DNA of 64,000 bases from Aquicoccus sp. G2-2 (GTDB lineage: Bacteria > Pseudomonadota > Alphaproteobacteria > Rhodobacterales > Rhodobacteraceae): positions 3,224,001-3,288,000 of the forward strand of contig NZ_JAYDCK010000003.1 in NCBI RefSeq assembly GCF_034555965.1. Direction: 5' to 3'. Position numbers and translations under genes: made by a program. Below, piece after piece: positions 1 through 9,277 of this stretch (position 1 is its first letter; each line of letters starts with the position of its first letter). The notes below the pieces were generated by a model. It searched no databases and was not told where the DNA came from. It saw only the letters and a list, made by a program, of their open reading frames with translations.

Positions 1-511
1 TGGCGTGCATCAGGTGGGTTTTGCCCAAGCCGACGCCGCCATAGAGAAAGAGCGGGTTGAAGGTGACCGGGCCACCTTCGGCAACGCGCTTTGCCGCCGC
101 GTGAGCCAGTTCGTTTGGTTTGCCGACGACGAAACTGTCGAAGGTAAACCGAGGATCAAGCGGTGAGGCCGGAAGCGCATCGTCATGTGCGACAGAGATG
201 TCTTTGCGGGCGCGCTGGGTGAGGGCGAGGGCGGGTTTCGAGGCTGGCGCGCGCAGGGTGTTGGCCGGTTTGGCGGGCACCACAAAGCGCACCCGGCGGA
301 CATTCGCACCCAGTGCGGTCATCTGATAGAGCAGGACATCGCCGTAGTTCTGGCGCACGTAATTCCCCAGAAAACTGGTCGGGACGTGAAAGGTGGCAAC
401 GCCGTCAGCGAGTTCATGGAACTCCAGCGGTTCAATCCAGGTTTTGAAATTGTTTTTCCCGATGGTTTCGAGAAGTGCTTTTTGAACCTGGCCCCATTGG
501 TCTTGCGTCAT
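1..511 (-). CDS. dnaA: Chromosomal replication initiator DnaA (partial, C-terminus outside window)
   Basis: The ATPase that binds DnaA boxes and opens the origin. The visible 170 residues start at [15 protein letters not shown] and cover domain I (about residues 1-85, with the family-typical [10 protein letters not shown]), the variable linker (about 85-125) and the start of the AAA+ domain, including [14 protein letters not shown] and the Walker A motif GGVGLGKTH just before the window edge. The ATG at 511 is preceded on the minus strand by a GGGGAC purine stretch. The gene is transcribed away from rpsT's terminator. The identification is firm; only the lack of the C-terminal two thirds limits it. 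Confidence 0.97.
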   Translation of the reverse strand, partial: MTQDQWGQVQKALLETIGKNNFKTWIEPLEFHELADGVATFHVPTSFLGNYVRQNYGDVLLYQMTALGANVRRVRFVVPAKPANTLRAPASKPALALTQRARKDISVAHDDALPASPLDPRFTFDSFVVGKPNELAHAAAKRVAEGGPVTFNPLFLYGGVGLGKTHLMHA

Positions 512-969
512 TTGTCCCCGACTTTCGCTTTACTACACCCAAACACGTCCTAACGACCGTACCAGGCGGTACGGAAGCATCTCAGATCCGGCGCACATGC
601 CGGGTTAGGCTAAACACCGAACCCCAACGCCTTTTGACGCGGCCGGATCAAACCCGAAACCGGGTTATTGATTATGAATGCGGCAGCTTTAGAATCCCCA
701 CGGCAGCCCCCACGCCGACGCAGACAAGCACACATTCACGTTTCACATTTGGACAAGGCAATACCCGCCATGACACCGGAACTTTGCGATCTTGTTCCCA
801 AGATCAGAAGCGCCGGGGAAGGTCCTGTCCCCCAAGTCGATGTGACTCGCAAGGAGAAATTAGCAAGAGCGCGCGGCTTCGTTCAATCAATCTTCGCACT
901 TGACTCATGCTTTTATGAAAAAGAATCTCTGAACCCATTCAAACCCAAGCAAATAAGGGGTGCAGCACT
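512..969. other. dnaA upstream intergenic region
   Basis: No gene with family features is seen between the dnaA start and the rpsT terminator. The stretch should hold the dnaA promoter. I see two small palindromes, one at 557-574 and one at 651-666 (AACCCG, 4-base loop, CGGGTT), but no good match to the DnaA box TTATCCACA. An open frame on the + strand at 668-1003 runs into the terminator and resembles no family I know. Confidence 0.5.
557..574. repeat. Perfect inverted repeat upstream of dnaA
   Basis: CCGTACC-AGGC-GGTACGG has 7-bp perfect arms and lies about 46 bp upstream of the dnaA start codon. It could be an operator for a dimeric regulator of dnaA or a leader hairpin. The function is unknown. 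Confidence 0.5.
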
Positions 970-1001
970 AAAAAGGGCACTTCCAGAGAAGCGCCCTTTT
1001 T
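970..1001 (-). terminator. Rho-independent terminator of rpsT
   Basis: The arms AAAAAGGGC and GCCCTTTTT enclose a 14-base loop, 25 bp after the rpsT stop codon. A-rich and T-rich flanks on both sides could let it work in both directions. Confidence 0.8.
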
Positions 1002-1025
1002 AGCGAGGAATTTCGGAGAATCGGC

Positions 1026-1289
1026 TTAGCCGATGGCTTTTACGCGCGCCGCGAGGCGCGACATCTTGCGCGAAGCGGTGTTTTTGTGGAAAACGCCTTT
1101 GGTGACGCCGCGCATCAATTCGGGTTGTGCTGCGCGAAGAGCCGATTGTGCCGCTTCCTTGTCACCTGACGTGATCGCCTCTTCGACAAGGCGCAGATAT
1201 GTGCGGATGCGCGAGCGGCGTGCTTTGTTAACAGCCAGGCGGCGCTCGTTCTGGCGCGCGCGTTTTTTTGCTTGAGGTGAGTTTGCCAT
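1026..1289 (-). CDS. rpsT: 30S ribosomal protein S20
   Basis: Binds 16S rRNA early in assembly of the small subunit. The 87-residue protein starts [18 protein letters not shown] and ends [11 protein letters not shown]. It is highly basic, entirely helical in character and of normal family length. It sits directly upstream of dnaA on the same strand, the usual arrangement in Rhodobacterales, and has its own terminator in between. Confidence 0.97.
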   Translation of the reverse strand: MANSPQAKKRARQNERRLAVNKARRSRIRTYLRLVEEAITSGDKEAAQSALRAAQPELMRGVTKGVFHKNTASRKMSRLAARVKAIG

Positions 1290-1547
1290 GATGGTGGCCC
1301 TTTCCCGTTCGATCCAAATAAATAACGCGGGACGTTCCCGAACGGGCCTCCGAATTTTCGGAGTACTCTTGCCTGAGCGGGCATCACGCGCATGTCTGTG
1401 GCGCTTAATAGGGATTCGGTGGGAAAATGCAACGCGTAAATCGGTAAGTCACAGGGGCGGGCGAGTATTTCACACGCATTCGGGTTGTGGTGGCGTCATT
1501 GGCTTTTCCTGTGTTAGCGAAGACGCGGGAATATCCGGGGCATTTCC

Positions 1548-2219
1548 ATGATTCAGAATGATCTACTTGCGCAGTCGGCTAAAATTTTGCGGCGCCTCAA
1601 TGAGGCAGGGTTTGATTGCGTCGCCGAGGACGATTTCGATACCATTCCCGACAAGGTGCAGGCGTTTGGCAAACCGTTCCAGAGCCCGCCATTTGCCAAT
1701 CTGCGCAATGATTTCACGCGCGGCGCTGCGTTTTGGTCGTTTCTGACCCGTGACGGTGAGCGAGTCGGTGGTCTGGCGGCGCAATATCGGGACCTGCGCG
1801 ATGAAAAGCTCGACGCGTATCTGACCCGGACGGCGCGAGGCCAATATGGCGGCGGGCAGCGTGCTGTCGATTGGGTGGCAGAGCCGGTCGGCGAAATGAT
1901 TGGTGGGCGGGTTGTTTACTTCGGGGAGCTGTATTTCTCGGACAAGGCGCGGGGAAGCCGCGTTGTGCTGAGCGCATTTGCCCGGCTTAGCATGATTCTT
2001 GCGGCGATGAGTTGGCCTGATTATGACTGGATGTATGCCTTTGTGCCGCGGGAACAGGCGCGGTTTGCGGATTACTATGGCTTTACCTATCGGTTGCCGG
2101 CAGCGATGAAATGGACACAGCCGGCACCGCGCGGGCGAGGTGACAGCCATATGCTTCTTGCGATTGCTGCCGCAGATTTCAAACACATCCTAGCGACCGG
2201 TGAATTGAGTGAGTTTTGA
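1548..2219 (+). CDS. Hypothetical protein, 223 aa
   Basis: I do not recognise this family with confidence. The protein is soluble, with no signal peptide or membrane segment. Segments such as RVGGLAAQYRDL and VVYFGELYFSDKARGSR, followed by a helix-rich stretch and YAFVPREQARFADYYGF, suggest an acyltransferase-like alpha/beta (GNAT-like) fold, which is an inference from pattern only. Codon use is typical of the neighbourhood. Its 3' end overlaps the convergent HTH gene by about 30 bp. Confidence 0.6.
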   Translation: MIQNDLLAQSAKILRRLNEAGFDCVAEDDFDTIPDKVQAFGKPFQSPPFANLRNDFTRGAAFWSFLTRDGERVGGLAAQYRDLRDEKLDAYLTRTARGQYGGGQRAVDWVAEPVGEMIGGRVVYFGELYFSDKARGSRVVLSAFARLSMILAAMSWPDYDWMYAFVPREQARFADYYGFTYRLPAAMKWTQPAPRGRGDSHMLLAIAAADFKHILATGELSEF

Positions 2220-2911
2220 AAACAGCAGGATGAGCGGCGTGCCGTCTTTGGTTTTTACCGGTGCGAGCAGGCGGCGGTAAGTTCCCTTAACCCGTGCGCC
2301 ATCAATCTCAACGTTGATTGCCATTTCAGAAATTGCGTAGCGTTTGCGGGAGGCTTCGAGATGCGCCTCTACCAGTTCGTCACGGAAGGTGCGGTCAAAC
2401 TTTGACACGGTATTGGTGTAATCGGATGTGTCGAGCAGGCGGAAATAGCGGGCCGCAAGGCTGTGGGAGCCGATCCGGTAGGGACGCAGCATATGGTCAC
2501 CCTTTTGGGCGGGATAGAACAGATCGACCTGTTCGATCAGCCAGTCGATATTCACCAGACGCCCTTCATTGGTGATCAGCCAATCGAGCACGTCATCGAG
2601 TCCGGCTTGATGGCCCAAATTGGCCGTCGTGGCGAGTTTCTGCGACAGCAGGTCGGAGAGTGCGTCATGGGATTGCCGGGCGGCGGCGTTTTCGTCTGCG
2701 TCGGAGGGGGAACGGAGGAGGCCTCGGAAAAATAGTCGAGTGGCACATCGAGAGCGGTGGCAAGCCTGTCGATCGAGGTGAACGGGATCGGCCGTTGGTT
2801 GTGGATTTGTGAATGCAGGGTGGAGTAGCGCAGATCGGCAAGCGCGCAGGCCCGCGCAAGAGAAAACCCGCGGACCTTGCAGGCGTTGAGGATTTTGTCA
2901 CCGGGAGTCAT
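2190..2911 (-). CDS. HTH (XRE-type) transcriptional regulator, frameshifted in this sequence
   Basis: Residues 1-65 (from MTPGDKILNACKVRG) form an XRE-like helix-turn-helix: FSLARACALADLRYSTLHS, then the Rap-like tail IDRLATALDVPLDYF. After EASSV the frame breaks in a five-base run (G run at 2706-2710 on the + strand). Adding one base joins it to the second frame (QKLATTANLGHQAG...), giving about 240 aa. The C-terminal half contains YFRLLDTSDYTNTVSKFDR and may be a PAS-like sensor. The break is probably a sequencing deletion; a real inactivation or phase switch is possible. The start at 2911 was chosen because MTPGD begins the HTH fold; an upstream extension to 2962 is possible. Confidence 0.65.
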
Positions 2912-3012
2912 CCGTGCATCCACATATGTGTATTTTGCTCGCCTGATTTGACATGTATGCAAGCTTTGGTCAACTCATGGGGGAGTGACGTTAAAGGTAT
3001 AGTTTTGTTTCA

Positions 3013-3240
3013 GTGTTAGTGGGTGATCAGGTGACGGATCAGGGGAAGAGTGTGCGCACACGTGTTGACGAAGTTTTGCAGGAGGTCGATCCCAAACGGC
3101 GTTTGGCATTGTCTCGGAAACTACGAGCGGAAATTGGCGGTTTGTTGAGCGAGGAAGACAACGAAAAGCTGCGCCAGACCGAGATTGGCAGGAGCGGGTT
3201 CCGGTGGCTTCGGGAGATCGACAAACCGAAGGAGCAATAA
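3013..3240 (+). CDS. Small charged hypothetical protein, 75 aa
   Basis: The protein is short, charged and helical (TRVDEVLQEVDPKRRLALS, then LLSEEDNEKLRQTEIG), with no recognised domain. It is transcribed divergently from the HTH regulator and is followed closely by a strong terminator, which supports it being real. The start is uncertain: GTG at 3013 or at 3031, neither with a good ribosome binding site. Confidence 0.5.
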   Translation: MLVGDQVTDQGKSVRTRVDEVLQEVDPKRRLALSRKLRAEIGGLLSEEDNEKLRQTEIGRSGFRWLREIDKPKEQ

Positions 3241-3242
3241 AC

Positions 3243-3277
3243 AAAACGCCCGCCCTGCATCGCAAGGGCGGGCGTTT
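3243..3277. terminator. Bidirectional terminator
   Basis: A GC-rich stem pairs AAAACGCCCGCCCT with AGGGCGGGCGTTT, with A-rich and T-rich flanks. It lies between two convergent genes and can serve both. Confidence 0.8.
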
Positions 3278-3319
3278 GGGTGTGTTCGGGCTCGTGGCAC
3301 AAAGGCACGACCGTTTTGG

Positions 3320-4096
3320 TCAGCGGTCGCGAAACTGCGGCTCGCGCTTCTCCGCGAAGGCGTTCATGCCTTCCTTTTGATCTTCTGTGGCGAAGAGCGA
3401 ATGGAAGACGCGACGTTCAAACAACAGGCCTTCGCGCAGGGTTGTTTCGAACGAGCGGTTCACCGATTCCTTGACGGCCATCGCCGTGATCATGCTCTTC
3501 TCGGCAATCTTGTGGGCGGCCCCCATGGTTTCTTCCATCAGCTTTCTGGCGGGCACGATGCGCGAGACGAGGCCCGCGCGCTCTGCTTCTTCTGCGTCCA
3601 TGAAACGGCCGGTCAGGTTCATGTCCATCGCCTTGGCCTTGCCGATGGCGCGGGTCAGCCGTTGGGTGCCGCCAATCCCGGCCATGACGCCGAGGTTGAT
3701 TTCGGGCTGGCCGAATTTGGCGGTATCGGCGGCAATGATGAAATCGCATTGCATCGCCAGTTCGCAGCCGCCGCCAAGTGCATAGCCCGCAACCGCCGCG
3801 ATCACCGGCTTGCGGACCCGTTGCAACGCGTCGGTTTCGGAGGTGAAGAGGTCTTCGGTGAAGACATCGGTGAAGCTTTTCGTGCTCATCATCTTGATGT
3901 CGGCACCGGCGGCAAAGGCCTTCTCGGAGCCGGTCAGCACGATACAGCGCACTTTGTCATTCTGCTGTGCTTCTGTCATCGCATCGGCCAGTTCGCGGAG
4001 AAGCTGTGCATTGAGCGCGTTGAGCGCATCCGGGCGATTGAGTTTGATGAGGCAGACGTGGTCTTCTACTTCGACGATGATCGTCTCATAGGCCAT
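3320..4096 (-). CDS. Enoyl-CoA hydratase (crotonase family)
   Basis: Hydrates trans-2-enoyl-CoA in fatty acid beta-oxidation, in the cytoplasm. The 258-residue protein shows the crotonase landmarks: [11 protein letters not shown] (oxyanion-hole region, about residues 61-71), [12 protein letters not shown] with the first catalytic Glu, [20 protein letters not shown] with the second catalytic Glu, and the C-terminal [12 protein letters not shown] tail. Length is normal. Its place next to mutM and ubiE is typical of Rhodobacterales. The exact chain-length preference cannot be read from sequence. Confidence 0.93.
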   Translation of the reverse strand: MAYETIIVEVEDHVCLIKLNRPDALNALNAQLLRELADAMTEAQQNDKVRCIVLTGSEKAFAAGADIKMMSTKSFTDVFTEDLFTSETDALQRVRKPVIAAVAGYALGGGCELAMQCDFIIAADTAKFGQPEINLGVMAGIGGTQRLTRAIGKAKAMDMNLTGRFMDAEEAERAGLVSRIVPARKLMEETMGAAHKIAEKSMITAMAVKESVNRSFETTLREGLLFERRVFHSLFATEDQKEGMNAFAEKREPQFRDR

Positions 4097-4162
4097 GTTT
4101 CGGTCGCTTTCGCTTGTTTCGCATCAGGCCGAAGCCTTACCACTGTAACCGCGCGGATCAAG

Positions 4163-5014
4163 TTATCTTTGGCATTGCGGGCAGTAGAAAGATGAGCGTC
4201 CGGATTGGACGATTCGCCGGATTTGGCCAGTGCAACCGGGCGTGCGGCAGGGCGCGCCTTCGCGATCATAGACATCGAAAGAGTGCTGGAAATAGCCCAG
4301 CTCACCACTTGCCTGCCGGAAATCCTTGAGTGACGAGCCGCCCGCCGCGATGGCCTCGTTCAGCACCTGACGGATGATCGGAACAAGGCTGGCCACGCGC
4401 GCTTCAGAGAGGCGCCCGGCCTTGCGTGCGGGGGCAATATGGGCGCGAAAAAGGGCTTCGCAGACATAGATGTTGCCCAGACCCGCAATCAGGCGCTGAT
4501 CGAGCAGGGCGGATTTGATCGGTGTATTCCGGCCTTTTAGAGCGGCGATGAGGTAGGGTTCATCGAAGCTGTTGCCAAGCGGTTCGGGGCCGAGTTTGGC
4601 CAGCAGCGGGTGTTTTTCGGCGCACGCGGTTGGCAGCAGGTCCATCGCGCCGAAACGGCGTGGATCGTTGAAGGTGATCCGCGCCCCGTTCGCCATATCG
4701 AGGATGACATGGTCGTGTTTTTCGTGGGCCGGGTGAGAATGGACAAATTGCCCCAGCGGGTCGCCGGAGACGGTCATTCGCCCGGACATGCCAAGATGGA
4801 TAAGCAGTGATTCCCCTTCATCGAGATCGGCGAGGATGTATTTCGAGCGGCGGCGTAACCGCTCGACCTGCCGCCCGGTCAGGCGCTGGGCAAAATCCGG
4901 CGGAAAAGGCCAGCGCAGATCGGGGCGGTTGACGTGCGCAAGGATTATCCGGCTGCCTTCCATGGACGGGGCAAGGCCACGGCGGACGGTTTCGACCTCG
5001 GGAAGTTCTGGCAT
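4163..5014 (-). CDS. mutM: Formamidopyrimidine-DNA glycosylase (Fpg/MutM)
   Basis: Removes 8-oxoguanine and formamidopyrimidines and cleaves the abasic site. The 283-residue protein starts [14 protein letters not shown], where Pro1 is the catalytic nucleophile (after Met removal) and Glu2 helps; this fixes the start at 5014. Other landmarks are [23 protein letters not shown] (helix-two-turn-helix) and a C-terminal zinc finger with CRTPGC and YCPQCQR. It is divergent from ubiE with about 95 bp between the starts. Confidence 0.97.
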   Translation of the reverse strand: MPELPEVETVRRGLAPSMEGSRIILAHVNRPDLRWPFPPDFAQRLTGRQVERLRRRSKYILADLDEGESLLIHLGMSGRMTVSGDPLGQFVHSHPAHEKHDHVILDMANGARITFNDPRRFGAMDLLPTACAEKHPLLAKLGPEPLGNSFDEPYLIAALKGRNTPIKSALLDQRLIAGLGNIYVCEALFRAHIAPARKAGRLSEARVASLVPIIRQVLNEAIAAGGSSLKDFRQASGELGYFQHSFDVYDREGAPCRTPGCTGQIRRIVQSGRSSFYCPQCQR

Positions 5015-5108
5015 CGCGTTCTCATTGTCATTCGGGCGCATTGTGTGCCCGTTGCACCCCGTATATGAGTGAGCGGACGCGCAAACCGCAAGCTCTTGGG
5101 ATGCATTG

Positions 5109-5852
5109 ATGAACGAGAAGACCACTCATTTCGGGTTTCAGGACGTGCCGGAGGCCGAAAAGGCGGGCCGGGTGCGGGGCGTGTTCGGTTCTGTCGCGTC
5201 GAAATACGATGTGATGAACGATGCGATGAGCCTTGGCATTCACCGGATCTGGAAAGATGCGATGATGGACTGGCTGGCGCCGCGTGCGGGGCAAAAGCTG
5301 CTCGATGTGGCGGGAGGGACCGGGGATATCGCGTTTCGGTTTCTCGACCGGGCTGGCGAGGGCCATGCGACGGTGCTCGATCTGACCGAGCCGATGCTGG
5401 TAGAAGGGCGCAAACGCGCGGAAGCGGCGCAGATGGCGGCAAGCCTTGATTGGATCGTGGGCGATGCGATGGCGCTGCCGTTCGAGGCCAATACGTTTGA
5501 CGTTTACACGATCTCGTTCGGGATACGGAACGTGACCCGGCCCGAGGAGGCGCTGAGCGAGGCTTATCGCGTGCTTAAACCGGGCGGGCGGCTGATGGTT
5601 CTGGAGTTCAGCCAGATCCCGAATGAGTTGATGCAGAAGGTTTACGACCTTTATTCGTTCAACATCATCCCGCAGCTGGGCAAATTGATCGCCAATGACC
5701 GTGACAGTTATCAATATCTGGTGGAATCGATCCGGCGCTTTCCCGATCAGGAGACATTCCTTCGAATGGTGCAGGACGCCGGTTTTGAGCAGGCGAAGTA
5801 TCGCAACCTGACCATGGGCATTGCCTGCCTGCATTCCGGCTGGAAGCTGTGA
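5109..5852 (+). CDS. ubiE: Ubiquinone/menaquinone biosynthesis C-methyltransferase UbiE
   Basis: SAM-dependent C-methylation of the demethylated quinone ring, in the cytoplasm. The 247-residue protein carries the UbiE signatures [17 protein letters not shown] (about residues 34-50) and the SAM-binding motif [15 protein letters not shown], then [16 protein letters not shown] and [15 protein letters not shown]. The ATG at 5109 follows an in-frame TTG at 5106; ATG is preferred. It overlaps ubiB by 4 bp, indicating translational coupling. Confidence 0.97.
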   Translation: MNEKTTHFGFQDVPEAEKAGRVRGVFGSVASKYDVMNDAMSLGIHRIWKDAMMDWLAPRAGQKLLDVAGGTGDIAFRFLDRAGEGHATVLDLTEPMLVEGRKRAEAAQMAASLDWIVGDAMALPFEANTFDVYTISFGIRNVTRPEEALSEAYRVLKPGGRLMVLEFSQIPNELMQKVYDLYSFNIIPQLGKLIANDRDSYQYLVESIRRFPDQETFLRMVQDAGFEQAKYRNLTMGIACLHSGWKL

Positions 5853-7381
5853 GGGGGCCGCATAATATCATTCGGCTGATCCGCACCGGCGCCACGTTGG
5901 AGCGGACCGGCGCGATGAAGGTGATCCTTGACGGCTATGACGCGCCAAAGCTGTTGCGCATGGTGGTGCGCGGGGTTGTTTGGCCATTTCAGTGGCTGGG
6001 TGCGCGCGGCGACCCGGCCATGCCTCCCGCCACACGGGCGCTGACGGCGCTGGGGCCAGCCTATATCAAGTTCGGGCAGGTTTTAAGCACGCGGCCCGAT
6101 CTTGTGGGGGATGATCTGGCTGTTCAGTTGCGGGTCTTGCAGGATAAGCTGCCGCCATTTGCCACCGAGAGCGCCAAAGAGGCGGTGCGCGAGGCGCTGG
6201 GCGTGCGGGTACGCGATGTGTTTGACGATTTCAGCGAGCCGGTGGCGGCGGCGTCAATCGCGCAGGTCCACAAGGCGCGGTTGAAAAGCACCGGAGAGGC
6301 GGTGGCGATCAAGGTGCTCCGCCCCGGAATCGAGCGCGCCTTTCAACGCGATATTGATGCGTTCTATTTCGCGGCGGATGTGATCGAATTTCTTTCCCGC
6401 GCCTCAAGGCGGTTGAAGCCGCGCGATGTAATTGCGCATTTTGAAGGGGTGGTGAAAGGCGAGCTGGATCTGCGGCTGGAGGCGGCCTCGGCCAGCGAAT
6501 TTGCCGCCAATACCAAGGATGACGAGAGCTTTACCCTGCCGGATGTGAAATGGCCTTATTCCGGTCGTCGGGTGATGACGATGGGGTGGGCCGAGGGTGT
6601 GCCGCTGGGTGATAACGCGGCGCTTGATGCGGCGGGCCATGACCGGAGGCTGCTGGGTGAACGGGTGCTGCAACTTTTTCTGAGCCATGCGTTGCGCGAT
6701 GGATTTTTCCATGCGGACATGCATCAGGGGAACCTGAAAGTGGCTCCGAGCGGTGCAATTATCGCCTATGATTTCGGGATTATGGGCCATATCGACGAAT
6801 ATACCCGCCGGGTTTATGCCGAGATTCTGTTCGGGTTCATCCAGCGGGATTATCAGCGTGTGGCCGAGGTGCATTTCGAGGCCGGGTATGTGCCCGCAGA
6901 CCGGGATGTGGATGAGTTCGCCCGTGCGCTTCGTGCGGTGGGTGAGCCGATTTTCGGCATGGACGCGAGCCAGATTTCGATGGGGCGGCTGCTGAGTTAT
7001 CTTTTCGAGGTGACGGAGCGTTTTGGGATGGAAACCCGCACCGAGCTGATCTTGTTGCAACGTACCATGGTTGTTGTCGAAGGGGTGGCGCGCAGCCTGA
7101 GCCCGCATCTGAATATCTGGGATGTCGCCAAGCCGATCGTGGAAGATTACATCAAGGGCGCGCTGGGGCCGCGGGCGATGCTGCGCGATCTGTCCAGAAC
7201 CGTGCGGGTGCTAAGCCGGTTCGGGCCGCGCTTGCCAGCGATGGTCGAGACGGTTCTGATCCGTGAAAGCAGCCGGGATATTCCCGAGCGCGCACCGCGC
7301 CGCCGGTATTGGTGGCTTTTATGGCTTGCCATCGGTGCTGTGGCGGGTGCCGGGGCTGTGGTGTTGATTTCGATGTATTGA
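5849..7381 (+). CDS. ubiB: Ubiquinone biosynthesis accessory protein UbiB (ABC1/ADCK family)
   Basis: Atypical kinase/ATPase needed for ubiquinone synthesis, bound to the inner membrane. The 510-residue protein shows the family KxGQ signature in [14 protein letters not shown], a nucleotide-binding lysine in [21 protein letters not shown] (catalytic loop) and AYDFGIMG (DFG-like). A C-terminal hydrophobic segment ([18 protein letters not shown]) anchors it. GTG start, overlapping the ubiE stop codon. Confidence 0.95.
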   Translation: MRGPHNIIRLIRTGATLERTGAMKVILDGYDAPKLLRMVVRGVVWPFQWLGARGDPAMPPATRALTALGPAYIKFGQVLSTRPDLVGDDLAVQLRVLQDKLPPFATESAKEAVREALGVRVRDVFDDFSEPVAAASIAQVHKARLKSTGEAVAIKVLRPGIERAFQRDIDAFYFAADVIEFLSRASRRLKPRDVIAHFEGVVKGELDLRLEAASASEFAANTKDDESFTLPDVKWPYSGRRVMTMGWAEGVPLGDNAALDAAGHDRRLLGERVLQLFLSHALRDGFFHADMHQGNLKVAPSGAIIAYDFGIMGHIDEYTRRVYAEILFGFIQRDYQRVAEVHFEAGYVPADRDVDEFARALRAVGEPIFGMDASQISMGRLLSYLFEVTERFGMETRTELILLQRTMVVVEGVARSLSPHLNIWDVAKPIVEDYIKGALGPRAMLRDLSRTVRVLSRFGPRLPAMVETVLIRESSRDIPERAPRRRYWWLLWLAIGAVAGAGAVVLISMY

Positions 7382-7465
7382 AGTGGCGGCAGTGGCCTTG
7401 TGAATAAGGGCCGTCCAATCATCAGAAACCGCTTTTGGCCGCCAGAGTCCAAGGCGCCAAAAAGA

Positions 7466-7494
7466 AAGCGGCCCCAACCAACCGGGAGCCGCTT
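7466..7494 (-). terminator. Terminator after the first SDGT micro-protein gene
   Basis: The stem AAGCGGC/GCCGCTT is followed, in minus-strand direction, by a T-rich stretch (TTTCTTTTT). Confidence 0.7.
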
Positions 7495-7541
7495 ACGAAG
7501 TATCGCTTTGCACGTGCTATATTGGCGCGCGCAGAGAGGTA

Positions 7542-7730
7542 TCAGGTCCCGTCTGAACTGGCTGCGACAAGAACGAGGACCGTGAGGCCGCCAATAACTG
7601 CGAGTGTCACGCCGCCAGCCATTTGAGTCGAAACAAACGGGTCGGCTTGTGTTTTGGTGTCAGCGGAAACCGGGGCGGCGGTTGCGGCGGCAAATGCGGC
7701 GGCAACGGCCAGGATTGAAAGCTTTTTCAT
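7542..7730 (-). CDS. Small signal-peptide/membrane protein ending SSDGT (paralogue 1 of 3)
   Basis: 62 residues. It has a Lys-Lys start and a hydrophobic signal sequence with a likely cleavage after PVSA (about residue 23), then DTKTQADPFVSTQ, then one hydrophobic segment (LAVIGGLTVLVLVAA) and the C-terminus SSDGT. The start has a GGAG ribosome binding site about 6 bases upstream. Function unknown. Similar small proteins ending in SDGT-like tails recur in Rhodobacterales as I recall, without a known role. It is the last of three tandem paralogues on this strand. Confidence 0.7.
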   Translation of the reverse strand: MKKLSILAVAAAFAAATAAPVSADTKTQADPFVSTQMAGGVTLAVIGGLTVLVLVAASSDGT

Positions 7731-7890
7731 TGGGTGCTCCAAAAATTTAGCATTGACCGGTCTGGGCCGGCGTGAACCAGTGCAACATTGCATGGTTTGT
7801 GTGTGTTTTGAAGCTTGTTTTTCAAAAAAACGGATGGAGTGAGATATAACACGCAAACGGCGTTTTTTATGAGGAATTTTGTGGGAACTC

Positions 7891-8076
7891 TCACGTGCCG
7901 TCGGACGCAGCAGCGGTGGCGATAACGATGACTGCGACCCCACCGATAATTGCCAGTGCCGTGGCAGGGTTGACCGACTGGGTCGAGACGAACGGATCGG
8001 GTTGCGCATTGGTATCGGCAACAACCGGTGCGGCAGTTGCGGCAAATGCGACAGCCAGAATCGAGAGGTGTTTCAT
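7891..8076 (-). CDS. Small signal-peptide/membrane protein ending ASDGT (paralogue 2 of 3)
   Basis: 61 residues with the same plan as its neighbours: MKHLSILAVAFAATAAPVVA signal sequence, DTNAQPDPFVSTQ linker, hydrophobic LAIIGGVAVIVIATAAA, C-terminus SDGT. It is the most divergent copy in the signal region and lacks the extra Ala block. Its ribosome binding site is weak. Function unknown. Confidence 0.7.
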   Translation of the reverse strand: MKHLSILAVAFAATAAPVVADTNAQPDPFVSTQSVNPATALAIIGGVAVIVIATAAASDGT

Positions 8077-8175
8077 TCGATGTGTATCCCCTATTTCACG
8101 ACGAATTGGATCAGGTGATCAGGGTTGCCCATAAATCAGTTAGCCAAAACAGACCGATGGCGCAGGAATAGCCTT

Positions 8176-8210
8176 GTTCGAAGGACGCCGAAAATCAGCG
8201 CCCTTCGAAC
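8176..8210 (-). terminator. Strong hairpin between paralogues 3 and 2
   Basis: GTTCGAAGG and CCTTCGAAC arms are extended by CGC/GCG around an A-rich loop. It lies 8 bp after the stop codon of the third paralogue. There is no clear U tract, so it is either a terminator or an RNA-stabilising element. Confidence 0.6.
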
Positions 8211-8217
8211 GATAGAA

Positions 8218-8403
8218 TTATGTGCCGTCAGATGCAGAAGCCGCGGCGATGATGACCGCAAGGCCACCAACAACGGCCATGCCCGTAACAGCAGCCTGAG
8301 TGGAAACGAACGGATCGGCAGACGCTTTGGTGTCAGCGGCGACCGGAGCGGCAGTTGCAGCGGCAAAAGCGGCGGCAACCGCGAGGATTGAAAGCTTTTT
8401 CAT
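8218..8403 (-). CDS. Small signal-peptide/membrane protein ending ASDGT (paralogue 3 of 3)
   Basis: 61 residues. The first 21 match paralogue 1 exactly (MKKLSILAVAAAFAAATAAP, then V), followed by DTKASADPFVSTQ, a hydrophobic stretch and the SDGT end. GGAG ribosome binding site upstream. It is the first of the three in transcription order. Spacing and separate hairpins suggest each copy is its own unit. Function unknown; possible roles such as membrane-stress or assembly peptides are guesses. Confidence 0.7.
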   Translation of the reverse strand: MKKLSILAVAAAFAAATAAPVAADTKASADPFVSTQAAVTGMAVVGGLAVIIAAASASDGT

Positions 8404-8587
8404 TGGTTACTCCAAAATTAATGTGGGCCAGATTGGCCCGGTGTCGACTCTTCCAATATCGCATGGTTGGCCGTCTGCTTGAAATGAATTTTTTCAAACC
8501 CGTGTGGTCGGCAAAAAAACTCTGGTTGAGAGTCTGGCTCGCGTGTTGGCAAAGGCGGTGGAACGAGTGGCCCGGTTCAGTTCTACA

Positions 8588-9277
8588 TCAGTCAGGGATG
8601 CGCAGGCCGTTAATATCGGTGGAAGCGACCGCTATGTTGCCGTCAAGCAGCAACGTGAGCACGCCCGCGTTATTCTGTGCCTCGGTCACGCGAGCATAAT
8701 GCGCAACCGGCGTGGTGCCGAGAAGCGCATCATTGGCAAAATTCTCAACCTCGAACGTGTAGCGCCCGTTGGGAAGCGGTGCCCCGGTGGTATCGGTGCC
8801 AGCCCAGTCGATCTCATCGCCGTTCAGCCCGATCTGAGTTCGGGTGAGCTCGGTTCCGCTTGCGTCATGGGTCACCAGCCAAGCTTGATCGGCTGCTGGC
8901 TTGATCGCCGGTGAAAGGGTGATTGGACTGCCGGTGAAGTGGGCCGGAGCGGTGGTGCGGGCCTCCATCCCGACCCAACCCGCAAGCTGCGAGATGCCGC
9001 TGGTATTCATCTTGCCGACAACATCGCTGAGTAAATCGTTGGTTTGCACCTGCTGTTCGACGGAGGAGAAGGTTGCCAGTTGGACCGCGTAATCGGAGCT
9101 GTCTATCGGGTTAAGCGGATCCTGATTCTGCATCTGTACGGTGAGCATTTGCAGAAAGGTTTGAAAATCCGAGTTGAGCACTGGCTTGCTTGCCTTGCTG
9201 TCGGCGTTGGTGCCTGTCGTGGATTTGGCGGCAGTTGCCGCCGGGGTTGAAGATGCGGGTTGGATGATGCCTGTCAT
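8588..9277 (-). CDS. flgD: Flagellar hook assembly (capping) protein FlgD
   Basis: Caps the growing hook rod so that FlgE subunits assemble. The 229-residue protein shows the FlgD N-terminal signature FQTFLQMLTVQMQNQDPLNP (about residues 39-58), then SSDYAVQLATFSSVEQQVQTN, and C-terminal Ig/tudor-like strands with LPNGRYTFEV. The start overlaps the fliK stop codon as ATGA, so the two are translated in series. Confidence 0.93.
   Translation of the reverse strand: MTGIIQPASSTPAATAAKSTTGTNADSKASKPVLNSDFQTFLQMLTVQMQNQDPLNPIDSSDYAVQLATFSSVEQQVQTNDLLSDVVGKMNTSGISQLAGWVGMEARTTAPAHFTGSPITLSPAIKPAADQAWLVTHDASGTELTRTQIGLNGDEIDWAGTDTTGAPLPNGRYTFEVENFANDALLGTTPVAHYARVTEAQNNAGVLTLLLDGNIAVASTDINGLRIPD

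Noticed and set aside
512-969. Origin of replication upstream of dnaA
   Set aside because: No cluster of DnaA boxes was seen. The origin may lie outside the window.
668-1003. Open frame of 111 codons between dnaA and rpsT
   Set aside because: Runs into the rpsT terminator hairpin, lacks a good ribosome binding site and resembles no family; probably chance in GC-rich DNA.
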